Virus record (IMG/VR): IMGVR_UViG_3300020473_000115 | Span: 1 to 25,480 of that record | DNA from: a virus | Direction: 5' to 3' (one strand) | Length of the DNA: 25,480 bases | Part shown: in pieces, positions 8,709 to 14,963 of the stretch | Layout: every line of letters starts with the position of its first letter | Numbering within the stretch: position 1 is the first letter of the stretch | Notes under the pieces: model-generated | What the model was told of the DNA's origin: nothing | What the model saw: the letters and a program-made list of their open reading frames with translations, nothing else | Databases searched by the model: none | Made by a program: the position numbers and the translations under genes

Positions 8709-9656
8709 TTAGCGAGTAACGAGCTGGCTGTCGTTGCCACGAATAACGCGGTAACTAATATCCCAGGCCTGTTTACCTTTCACCTCTGCAGGGCTGACCG
8801 TTAAAATCTGAACCCCTGTGCTCTTTTGAGCGACAACTTGGCCCTCATTAGCGCCATGGGTAAGTTCGAACGGGATGATCACGCCAGACAGCTGTATAGC
8901 AAATGGGTCGAACGTGCTCAGCGTGGGTGTCTCAATTATCCATTTACCCTCTTCGTTCCAGTCGTTAATGAAAATTTGCTTACGCTCAGTTCCTTCATCG
9001 TATTGAACGTCTTCATTGCCGTTTAGCTCGTATTCATAGAGGTTGAGTGCTTGACCATCTAGCGTAAATGTCGTGTTGGTATTGGACATGGGCAAAGGAT
9101 CTGAAAACTCGCTGAAATCTGGTTCAGGCGGTGTACCTTCCAACGTGCCCCCATACACACCTTTAATTTCAGCGGTACCCATTAAGCGTTCATTAATTTT
9201 GCCTGCGTAGGAAATACTCGCTTTACCTGCTAATAAGATGTGATACATCCCTTCCCAGTAGAAATAGATCGTACCGTCTAACTCTTCAGATGCATTTTGA
9301 ATACGGTTGTGTGACACCTCAGTCGCCACTTCCGTGTTTTCATCTTTACCTGATAGTTGAACCAGAGATGACCAAGCTGCAGGCGAAGATGCTGTACCAG
9401 AACCAGCCAGCTCAAAAGGCGCTGTGATACTAATCATTTCGCTGGTATGAATGACGGGTTGCCCGCCGTTCCTGCCGTCGTCAAGGTCACGACTAACTTG
9501 TTCAGTTTCTAAAGGCTTTACGCTTAGGCCTGTGGTCAATATGGCTTTAGGCGTTGCACCTGCAGCGATATAGTCAGTGCCTGAAGTATCACTGTCTCTG
9601 CGAAGCGCGAGTAAGATGAACTTTTTCTTTTCCTTAAACCCTGGAGTGATACTCAT
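8709..9656 (-). CDS. Major tail tube protein
   Basis: A 315-aa beta-rich protein just upstream of the chaperone pair, where siphophages encode the tube subunit. It starts MSITPGFKEKKKFILLALR and contains 'TSEMISITAPFELAGSG' and 'GKINERLMGTAEIKGVYGGTLEG', typical of large tube proteins in Mu-headed siphophages. The region around residues 180-260 may be a surface-exposed extra domain ('NTNTTFTLDGQALNLYEYEL'). The C-terminus ends in repeated beta segments ('AWDISYRVIRGNDSQLV'). The start overlaps the preceding small gene by ATGA. The absence of any sheath gene between this and the tape measure means the tail is non-contractile. Confidence 0.82.
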   Translation of the reverse strand: MSITPGFKEKKKFILLALRRDSDTSGTDYIAAGATPKAILTTGLSVKPLETEQVSRDLDDGRNGGQPVIHTSEMISITAPFELAGSGTASSPAAWSSLVQLSGKDENTEVATEVSHNRIQNASEELDGTIYFYWEGMYHILLAGKASISYAGKINERLMGTAEIKGVYGGTLEGTPPEPDFSEFSDPLPMSNTNTTFTLDGQALNLYEYELNGNEDVQYDEGTERKQIFINDWNEEGKWIIETPTLSTFDPFAIQLSGVIIPFELTHGANEGQVVAQKSTGVQILTVSPAEVKGKQAWDISYRVIRGNDSQLVTR

Positions 9657-9859
9657 GATTTCTTCTCCTGTGCTTTTGGCTGCGCTTTGGTTTCAATTGG
9701 GCGGTCTTCAACAACCACGACTTTTAGCTTTGGATGTGCACTAATTTGCGCGCGTTTGCCGTCGCTTAGCTCACCCGTTTTAAACTTGTTTTCACCAGGC
9801 TTAAACGTTACGGCTGCACGCGTAATATCGTTGTCGCTGGCGTTGGTCACTATGATCAT
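9653..9859 (-). CDS. Small FluMu-N-like (HI1506-type) protein
   Basis: A 68-aa protein beginning MIIVTNASDND. I chose ATG 9859 because it overlaps the gp37-like stop (ATGA) and has GAGG 9 bases upstream; the frame is open 17 codons further upstream. The core 'RAAVTFKPGENKF' plus 'KLKVVVVED' aligns without gaps to the core of the 116-aa gp35-like protein at 10727-11077, so the two appear to be diverged copies of one fold. The C-terminus is Lys/Gln-rich and probably disordered. It lies between the tail terminator candidate and the tube gene, which suggests a head-tail joining or tube-decoration role. No firm function. Confidence 0.7.
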   Translation of the reverse strand: MIIVTNASDNDITRAAVTFKPGENKFKTGELSDGKRAQISAHPKLKVVVVEDRPIETKAQPKAQEKKS

Positions 9860-10281
9860 GTTGCATTTCCTCTGTACCAGGTATTGGTTGAAAATCTGTC
9901 TATCCACCAAAGGCCGTCGTTGGTGAAACCGATAAGGTCGCCATTCCCCAAAATAACGCGTTCATGCTCATCATTAGGTTTCCAACCGAACAGCGAGTCA
10001 CGCAGTGTATTGCGCAGGCTTTCAAGTTCTGCAAGCGTTCGCTCGCCTGTAGGGTCGTTAATGGCACGTAATCCAATGACTACACCAAACGTCACGATAA
10101 ACTCTTGTAGCGGACGGCCCATATCGACATCACGGCTATTTGTCATGGGTCGATTGCTGACTGGCACGACAAACGCGGCGCTATTGCGATGCAGAGGTTG
10201 GCTCATTGCTTTTCGCACGTTGGCGGCGGTGCCAACCTCGTCGAACAGGCTGGCAATACGGGGTTTAACCAAATTCAGCAT
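9856..10281 (-). CDS. Mu gp37-like (DUF1834) protein, likely tail terminator
   Basis: A 141-aa protein starting at ATG 10281, which overlaps the gp36-like stop as TGATG. Its place after gp36 and before the tube matches Mu gp37/DUF1834 and the tail terminator of siphophages, which caps the tube and joins it to the head. Visible features are 'AAFVVPVSNRPMTNSRDVDMGRPLQEFIVTFGVVIGLR', 'LESLRNTLRDSLFGW' (the 'R..l...L.gW.P' pattern of terminator proteins) and 'GLWWIDRFSTNTWYR'. It is shorter than Mu gp37. Role by family and position. Confidence 0.72.
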   Translation of the reverse strand: MLNLVKPRIASLFDEVGTAANVRKAMSQPLHRNSAAFVVPVSNRPMTNSRDVDMGRPLQEFIVTFGVVIGLRAINDPTGERTLAELESLRNTLRDSLFGWKPNDEHERVILGNGDLIGFTNDGLWWIDRFSTNTWYRGNAT

Positions 10282-10703
10282 CAAATAAACCCCTTTGAGT
10301 TGCGACGGCTAAACACGCCTTCCTCACTCTGAATTTGTATCTGGTCGTCAGATGCGGGCGACTCGTTGCTATCTGATAGACCTAACCGCACTTCGCCTTT
10401 TCCCACCGACTTCAAAAAGTCCATTGCCGCCTTGTTGTTCTTATCGACGGTTTCAGGAACGGTGTGGTCGTACATATTGAACCTGGCGATGTCAGCGCAT
10501 ATTTTAATTAGCACGCTAGGCACAACATTAAGGGGCAGGGTGTAACGCCCACCCAAATAGCCATCAATCAAATCACTGGCATCCTCTATGGCTGCACTCA
10601 CTGCTTGCTCGTCAATAAAGCCGTTATTGTCGCGGTCAGTAAGACGTAACAGTTCATCGGCTCCGTAACGGTCAATTAAGTTGTCAGTTGTGCAATACGC
10701 CAT
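10281..10703 (-). CDS. Mu gp36-like (DUF1320) head-tail connector
   Basis: A 140-aa protein with clear DUF1320 features: N-terminal 'MAYCTTDNLIDRYGADELLRLTDR', then 'AVSAAIEDASDLIDGYLGGRYTLPL', 'PSVLIKICADIARFNMYDH' and 'AMDFLKSVGKGEVRLGL'. This family is the Mu gp36 type of head completion or adaptor protein that sits under the portal. A GGAG Shine-Dalgarno lies about 8 bases before the ATG. It is followed directly by the gp37-like gene. Confidence 0.88.
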   Translation of the reverse strand: MAYCTTDNLIDRYGADELLRLTDRDNNGFIDEQAVSAAIEDASDLIDGYLGGRYTLPLNVVPSVLIKICADIARFNMYDHTVPETVDKNNKAAMDFLKSVGKGEVRLGLSDSNESPASDDQIQIQSEEGVFSRRNSKGFI

Positions 10704-10726
10704 AGTGATGCTCCGACTAGCGCTAA

Positions 10727-11077
10727 TTAGGCGCTAGCACCCGTGTCGTTGGTTGTGCTGGCTTTACCCGTTGCTTTCGCTCCCGTCGACTTGGTAGGTG
10801 CGGCTTGCGAAGCAGTCTTTTTCTCTTTCGTCTTTTCTTCAGCGGCGGAAGCGGTGAGCGCGGCAGAGATAAGTGAGGTATCAACGCCTTCTGGGATGGC
10901 ATCGGACTGCACTTCACGGACAGACAGCTTTTTCTCTTTGTGAATAGCGTTGAGTTGCTCTTCTGTAAAGTAACCTTCAGGGAAGGCTTTTCCGGCGTCA
11001 GTAAAGGTTGTGCCGGCACGACGAAAGGAAGGCACACTTGCGGTAATAATTAATGAGACAATAGCGAGTTTTGACAT
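10727..11077 (-). CDS. Mu gp35-like / HI1506-type (FluMu N-terminal) protein
   Basis: A 116-aa protein. I start it at ATG 11077 (MSKLAIVSLI), which has GGAG 7 bases upstream, rather than at a TTG six codons earlier. The N-terminal half holds 'SFRRAGTTFTDAGKAF...LSVREV', the HI1506/FluMu-N fold found after the major head gene in Mu-like elements. The C-terminal third is a low-complexity Ala/Lys/Thr/Ser tail, probably disordered. It may decorate or stabilise the capsid or act at the neck; the exact role in Mu is poorly known. Its core is paralogous to the 68-aa gene at 9653-9859. A hairpin with a short T run lies just upstream. Confidence 0.78.
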   Translation of the reverse strand: MSKLAIVSLIITASVPSFRRAGTTFTDAGKAFPEGYFTEEQLNAIHKEKKLSVREVQSDAIPEGVDTSLISAALTASAAEEKTKEKKTASQAAPTKSTGAKATGKASTTNDTGASA

Positions 11078-11088
11078 AACATTTCTCC

Positions 11089-11121
11089 AAAACAACTGGC
11101 CTTTATCTAAAAGCCAGTTGT
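11089..11121 (-). terminator. Hairpin with short T run after the major head gene (attenuator candidate)
   Basis: A perfect 9-base inverted repeat (ACAACTGGC with GCCAGTTGT, loop of 12) is followed on the minus strand by TTTTGG. It lies in the 83-base gap between the major head gene and the gp35-like gene, and its last bases are close to the next Shine-Dalgarno. The T run is short, so I read it as a partial terminator or mRNA 3'-end stabiliser that raises head protein output relative to downstream genes. Confidence 0.55.
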
Positions 11122-11160
11122 AGTAGTTGTAGTGATTGTTAAGGTTCTAGGTATTCAGGC

Positions 11161-12087
11161 TTATAGGAAGTCGGGACTTAGGACTGTAAACTTGCCCTTA
11201 AGCTCGTTGCTTACCGTCACGCCGCCGTCGTCAATTTGCTCGCGCTCGTTAATTTGCGTAGCAAGTTTGTGCAGTGAGGATGGTACGACTAGCGTTAACT
11301 TGTTTTTGCCTAAGCCCAATGAGCGACCACCGTCTGCCTTAAAGCTGCGGAATAAATTAATAGCTTCCCAAAGCGTTTCAGATGTTAGTTCTTTCTTGAC
11401 GCCTACTGCCATTTGCCAGAAGCCGTAGCCCACATTACAGCGGCAATCTACGCCGTAGCGGAAAACCTTATTCATGAACACTTGTTCGTCGTTAGGGTTA
11501 TCCATGGCGACAAATTGCATACCTTTGCGCTCTTGGAAGATAAGCGGCTTTAAGCTTCGCGATGTGTCTAACAGATACCAGGCATCGCCTGCGTAGCCTG
11601 CATCAATGATTGCGTTAGAAAACGAGGTGTCTGCACCGCTACCATCTACTTCAGCATTGACTGGGTGGTCGGTGTCAAAGAAGTACTGCCCGTCGTAACA
11701 GGTAGACGTAAAGCCAGCACCCAACAAAGGGAATACCAATTCGTCTGGAAATACAGACGCCGCGTAACCCATCTCGTCCATCATGGGCGAATAAACGCCA
11801 AGGTTATCGTCTTCAATATCGTTTCGGTCTACTGCTACCGTCGATTCAAAGTCTTTATTGGTAATTGAGTAGCCATGCTCTTTGATTGACTTAAGCTGAC
11901 GCTCGCCAACCCATTCGCTGAAGCCTGGCCATTGCCCTAACCAGCCATATGTATTCGATTTGGTTGAGGATGGAACGACGGTAGCGACGGCATTAAACAT
12001 CGGCATACCGCGAGTTTTACCGTCTTCAAAGTTTTTACGAAACCCAGTGCGGATTGCGTTTAATACAGGTGAGGTAATAATAGCCAT
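11161..12087 (-). CDS. Major head protein (Mu gpT-like)
   Basis: A 308-aa protein of the Mu gpT family, the main capsid subunit. Family features are the N-terminal 'IRTGFRKNFEDG', 'WLGQWPGFSEWVGERQLKSIKEHGYSITNKDFESTVAVDRNDIEDDNLGVYSPMMDEMG' and the C-terminal 'LVVPSSLHKLATQINERE'. The order protease/scaffold then major head protein is that of Mu genes I/Z and T. Length fits Mu gpT (about 305 aa). Unlike HK97-type subunits, assembly depends on the scaffold encoded within the preceding gene. GGAG lies 11 bases before the start. Confidence 0.93.
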   Translation of the reverse strand: MAIITSPVLNAIRTGFRKNFEDGKTRGMPMFNAVATVVPSSTKSNTYGWLGQWPGFSEWVGERQLKSIKEHGYSITNKDFESTVAVDRNDIEDDNLGVYSPMMDEMGYAASVFPDELVFPLLGAGFTSTCYDGQYFFDTDHPVNAEVDGSGADTSFSNAIIDAGYAGDAWYLLDTSRSLKPLIFQERKGMQFVAMDNPNDEQVFMNKVFRYGVDCRCNVGYGFWQMAVGVKKELTSETLWEAINLFRSFKADGGRSLGLGKNKLTLVVPSSLHKLATQINEREQIDDGGVTVSNELKGKFTVLSPDFL

Positions 12088-12129
12088 GTGCTTTATTTCT
12101 CCAAATTAAGTGTGTGGTTAGGCGTAGAG

Positions 12130-12708
12130 CTAGTCTTTCTTAAGCTCGGTGGCGTAGTCCTCGTGGGAAATGCCCAGTTGGTCTGCTACAAGCTTTTGGT
12201 CAGCGGTAAGGGCCGCAACGGCGTTTTGGTCTTCACCGTCTGGTTTCTTTTCTTTGGTTTGTTTACCACCAAAGGCTTCCACGCTTGCGCGGCCATCAAG
12301 CTGTGCTTTAAGCGCTGCCATGCTACTTTTGCCCAGGCTGCGTAAGTAAGGCAGCTCCGCTTGCGCCACGAACTTGCCGTCTTTTTGGGCCTGCTCAATG
12401 AGCTGGTCGACAGTTACCGCACTGTGGTTTGCCGATAACGCTGCTAGCTCTGCTACCACGCCGTTATAGGTTTCAATAGGCACATACTCGGCTGGGTTAA
12501 TGCCTTCTTTGGCTTGCTCAACTTTTGCCGTAAGCGCGGCAATTTGTTCGTCGCTTTGTGCTGCGCCGTCTAACTTGGACTTAATTTCGTCAAGCTTGGC
12601 TTTCACGCCTGGCTTAGTTAACTGTGCATGTAATGCAGCAGCATCGATGTCGGTAGACGGGGTAGTAATACCCAGCAGGTTAAATAGCAGGGCTAATGCT
12701 TCGTTCAT
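12130..12708 (-). CDS. Scaffold protein from internal start (Mu gpZ-like)
   Basis: Within the protease gene, ATG 12708 (codon 212, MNEALALLFNLLG) is preceded by GGAG 9 bases upstream and is in frame to the shared stop, giving a 192-aa product. Mu makes its scaffold Z from the 3' part of gene I in this way. The product is rich in Ala, Gln, Lys and Glu with helical heptads, and ends in a short acidic-then-basic C-terminus typical of scaffolds. The start is inferred from the Shine-Dalgarno and the domain boundary. Confidence 0.65.
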   Translation of the reverse strand: MNEALALLFNLLGITTPSTDIDAAALHAQLTKPGVKAKLDEIKSKLDGAAQSDEQIAALTAKVEQAKEGINPAEYVPIETYNGVVAELAALSANHSAVTVDQLIEQAQKDGKFVAQAELPYLRSLGKSSMAALKAQLDGRASVEAFGGKQTKEKKPDGEDQNAVAALTADQKLVADQLGISHEDYATELKKD

Positions 12709-13341
12709 GGGCGTAGGCTCCGATGGTTGGTTATTAACGTTTGCATGAAGGGCGGCAGCTTGACTCATGCCCTTTACTGCTGGGTCATTAGTGAGAGCGG
12801 CGCTGTGAAGGTCTAACACTTCACCTGTGTGTTTGTTGTAAATGACGACCGGGGAGTAGTATTTGTACTCACCGTCTTTGATGTGCTTTCGCGCGGTTGG
12901 CGTGAAATTAAGCTGAGCGAATAAGCCTTTGTCTTCTCGCCATTCGAATTTATTACCCCATGCACTGGCAGGGGCTTTAGAGCCGTTCTCTTTGGCAAGT
13001 AGGGTTTGGTGGTCGTAGTCGACAAGCAGCTGCTCGCCCGCATCAGCTCGCGCATTTAATTTCGCGGCGAGGGCTTCGCCTTTGGCATTATCGATGCGCC
13101 ACTTATTACCAGGCACTTCAGTAGGGCGGCCATCATAGGCAGCGAAGTCAGCTCCCGGGAGTATTTGTTGCCAGGGCTGTTCTATATCAATTGAAAAAGT
13201 ACAGGCAGCAACACCAAGTGGAGACTCAGCGTTATCCGACTGGTTCGATAGGGCAGCAAAGGACACGGCTGCTGCTAGCGTTGTCGCTACATGGCTGCCT
13301 CCAAGTACTGAAGATGTAAGTGTGGTTAATTGTTTTTTCAT
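12130..13341 (-). CDS. Head maturation protease with scaffold domain (Mu gpI-like)
   Basis: A 403-aa protein of the Mu I family. After about 45 variable residues the protease domain begins ('CTFSIDIEQPWQQILPGADFAAYDGRP'), with 'LLVDYDHQTLLAKENGSKAPASAWGNKFEWRED' and 'KYYSPVVIYNKHTGEVLDLHSAALTNDPAV' as in other Mu-like I proteins. The C-terminal half from residue 212 is Ala/Lys/Glu-rich and helical, as expected for the scaffold. The protease should cut itself and the scaffold from the prohead. The start has no good Shine-Dalgarno, and a GCCCGAC/GTCGGGC hairpin ends one base before the ATG, so the true start or its control is uncertain. An accessory gene is inserted just upstream, separating I from G. 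Confidence 0.88.
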   Translation of the reverse strand: MKKQLTTLTSSVLGGSHVATTLAAAVSFAALSNQSDNAESPLGVAACTFSIDIEQPWQQILPGADFAAYDGRPTEVPGNKWRIDNAKGEALAAKLNARADAGEQLLVDYDHQTLLAKENGSKAPASAWGNKFEWREDKGLFAQLNFTPTARKHIKDGEYKYYSPVVIYNKHTGEVLDLHSAALTNDPAVKGMSQAAALHANVNNQPSEPTPMNEALALLFNLLGITTPSTDIDAAALHAQLTKPGVKAKLDEIKSKLDGAAQSDEQIAALTAKVEQAKEGINPAEYVPIETYNGVVAELAALSANHSAVTVDQLIEQAQKDGKFVAQAELPYLRSLGKSSMAALKAQLDGRASVEAFGGKQTKEKKPDGEDQNAVAALTADQKLVADQLGISHEDYATELKKD

Positions 13342-13342
13342 A

Positions 13343-13362
13343 GCCCGACCAGTATGTCGGGC
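13343..13362 (-). promoter_or_regulatory. Hairpin abutting the protease I start codon
   Basis: A 7-base perfect inverted repeat (GCCCGAC with GTCGGGC, 6-base loop) ends one base before the ATG at 13341. No T run follows, so it is not an intrinsic terminator. It would hide the ribosome binding region unless unfolded by ribosomes finishing the upstream gene. The same arrangement occurs before the endolysin gene (22463-22483). Confidence 0.5.
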
Positions 13363-13376
13363 GATAGGGAAGGAGG

Positions 13377-13396
13377 GGGATTAGTCTAGGTTTGGG
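13377..13396. repeat. 20-base junction motif, copy 1
   Basis: On the plus strand this reads GGGATTAGTCTAGGTTTGGG. It matches the copy at 22494-22513 at 18 of 20 positions. Here it spans the last codons and the stop of the two-helix accessory gene. Both copies mark the 3' end of a probable cargo gene and are followed, in the transcription direction, by 10-14 bases and a hairpin that abuts the next start codon. Confidence 0.55.
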
Positions 13397-14214
13397 GTGT
13401 CGTTAGCTAGCATAATCGTCTGTTCACAATGATGAATGATAGCATTCAAGACTGAGGTTATGGGTAAAACAGTATCTTCAATTTCAAGTGATTCTATCTG
13501 ACGCTCTACATTTTGCAGCGATTCATGAAAACGCTCTAATCGACCGAGGTAAAGAAGGTTGTTAACACCAAGCTTTTGATATTCCTCAGCGAAAAAATAA
13601 ATTTCGGTTGCGTATCGTACAGTAGAATTCAGTGCGATATTCAAACTATCTAAAAGCACCTGGTCTTTAGGGGAAAATAAAATGTCTCTTATGACGTCAG
13701 CCTTTTGCTCTAAAGTTTCTAGGGTTAAGTAAATGGTTCCGTCCGATTTGCTTACACCATCTCCTAGTCTTAAAGCTTCCCTGTATATATCTCCGTCCTT
13801 CGAGATAGTTAGAAAGCTGTTCAACAGAGAGTCATGATAATTCGCGACTGCACTGTCAAATTCTTTGTAAGTCTTCTCATAAATATCCACTGCTTGGTTA
13901 TGTTTCATGGTTTCTTTATGAATTTCCGCAGTAGCTCTTAGCTCGGCAGCGGTTGAATTAAGCTCACTTCGTTGGTATCTAAGCTGACGAAGCAAAAGCA
14001 AAATGGTAAGGAAAGAAAGCATTGGGTTTAAGATGCCACCGAAGAAATCGCCAAATGCGCCGAAGTCACCCTGATCACCAAAACCACTGTGAAAATTGAA
14101 AAAGTATGCCGCTAACATCAATATGGCGATGGGCACTGCGAAATATGGGAAATAATGAATTATTTTATCTAACGTCGAGTTTTCGTCTTCGACAAGGGGC
14201 TTCCCTTCGCTCAT
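13381..14214 (-). CDS. Two-helix membrane protein resembling putative phage abortive-infection (AbiC-like) proteins
   Basis: A 277-aa protein with two N-terminal membrane helices (about residues 20-41 and 57-76) and a soluble helical C-terminal region. Between and within the helices it reads 'FGAFGDFFGGILNPMLSFL', followed by 'LRQLRYQRSELNSTAAEL'. This helix-then-GDFFGG(I/L)LNP-helix layout is the signature I recall for the 'putative phage abortive infection protein' family (putAbiC), which are membrane-anchored candidates for phage defence. The gene interrupts the conserved G-I order of the Mu head module, is visibly more AT-rich than its neighbours, is flanked by hairpins on both sides and ends at the 20-base junction motif. 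I infer a cargo (moron) gene, possibly for superinfection exclusion. The start at 14214 has only AAGGA 11 bases upstream. Confidence 0.6.
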   Translation of the reverse strand: MSEGKPLVEDENSTLDKIIHYFPYFAVPIAILMLAAYFFNFHSGFGDQGDFGAFGDFFGGILNPMLSFLTILLLLRQLRYQRSELNSTAAELRATAEIHKETMKHNQAVDIYEKTYKEFDSAVANYHDSLLNSFLTISKDGDIYREALRLGDGVSKSDGTIYLTLETLEQKADVIRDILFSPKDQVLLDSLNIALNSTVRYATEIYFFAEEYQKLGVNNLLYLGRLERFHESLQNVERQIESLEIEDTVLPITSVLNAIIHHCEQTIMLANDTPNLD

Positions 14215-14259
14215 TGCTGTTTAAATCCTTTCAGAAGTGTTTAAGTTTTTTAATTGGTA

Positions 14260-14284
14260 ACTTTGCTCGTCTAATTAGCAAAGT
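14260..14284 (-). other. 8-base inverted repeat upstream of the accessory gene
   Basis: In the 97-base gap 14215-14311 a perfect repeat ACTTTGCT/AGCAAAGT with a 9-base loop lies between the G-like gene and the accessory gene. No T run follows on the minus strand. The AT-rich sequence after it could hold a weak promoter (TTGCTA, 17 bases, ACCAAT), but the -10 match is poor. It marks the 5' boundary of the inserted gene. Confidence 0.45.
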
Positions 14285-14311
14285 CGCCTTAGGATGTCTT
14301 ACAGGGCGCTT

Positions 14312-14764
14312 TTATGCAATAGCATCTTTCAGGTGGTCTTGCAGTATTTCAACAATCTCGTCTGCATCTCTCCATGGCCCTGTTGTGAGACCTAAGAATG
14401 GTCGGGCAGGTATGCCGTCTTCTTCTCTACCGAATTGGTGTGTAGCGGCGTATTCTTGGTTGCTTCCGAATGTGAGTACTCTTCCCGTTATCTGATAGGT
14501 TAACAAATCACGCATGGTACCGGATTGCTGCAGTATCCTATCTTCGCCACCTTTTCGTGCTAACGTCTCTGGCGCTAGCGGTTCCCATTGCTCACCATTG
14601 GGCGCTAGCTCAAGCTTAAAACGTTCTTGGGTTGCTTCTATCAGATAGTCACCGATTTCCGCGAACGCTGGCTCTAAGTCAGTTCCTGCCCTAGCAATGC
14701 GAGAAAGCAACGCATTTATCTCACCACTGCCATAAGCACGAACGGTAATGAAGCTGCCAGCCAT
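14312..14764 (-). CDS. Virion morphogenesis protein (Mu gpG-like)
   Basis: A 150-aa protein of the phage virion morphogenesis family (Mu G, P2 gpS-type fold). Features are 'SRIARAGTDLEPAFAEIGDYLIEATQERFKLELAPNGEQWEPLAPETLARKGG', 'ILQQSGTMRDLLTYQITG', and 'ATHQFGREEDGIPARPFLGL' (the conserved 'H.fG......pARPfLG' block). In Mu, G acts in head assembly and head-tail joining. The start is one base after the stop of the small preceding gene. In Mu-type modules I follows G directly; here an accessory gene separates them. Confidence 0.88.
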   Translation of the reverse strand: MAGSFITVRAYGSGEINALLSRIARAGTDLEPAFAEIGDYLIEATQERFKLELAPNGEQWEPLAPETLARKGGEDRILQQSGTMRDLLTYQITGRVLTFGSNQEYAATHQFGREEDGIPARPFLGLTTGPWRDADEIVEILQDHLKDAIA

Positions 14765-14765
14765 A

Positions 14766-14963
14766 TTAATCTGCCTGCAGCACTAGGTTAGAAAGAAGAT
14801 CACCAAACATGGCTTTTTCATGTTCAGGGGCTTTTTTCATTAGCGCTTCAATACGTGCTTGCTTTTCTGCAGTTGGTACCGACGATTGAAGCACTTGCTG
14901 TGCGTCACGCAGCTGCTCGCTTTCTTCTTTATGGCCATCGTTAATTTTATCGAAAATACTCAT
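14766..14963 (-). CDS. Small helical protein between F and G
   Basis: A 65-aa hydrophilic, helix-forming protein (MSIFDKINDGHKEESEQLRD...). The start overlaps the F-like stop as TAATG, and the stop is one base from the G-like start, so it is part of the coupled head operon. I recognise no family. It is rich in Glu, Lys, Gln and Ala and has no membrane segment. It may be a small head assembly factor. Confidence 0.6.
   Translation of the reverse strand: MSIFDKINDGHKEESEQLRDAQQVLQSSVPTAEKQARIEALMKKAPEHEKAMFGDLLSNLVLQAD

Noticed and set aside
9884-10288. 134-codon plus-strand open frame
   Set aside because: Antisense to the gp37-like gene, with no ribosome site or plus-strand operon.
10723-11037. 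104-codon minus-strand frame rich in Pro/Leu/Arg
   Set aside because: Out-of-frame shadow of the gp35-like gene's low-complexity tail.
14106-14495. 129-codon plus-strand frame spanning the G/accessory gene gap
   Set aside because: Covers parts of two well-supported minus-strand genes and has no plausible start signal.
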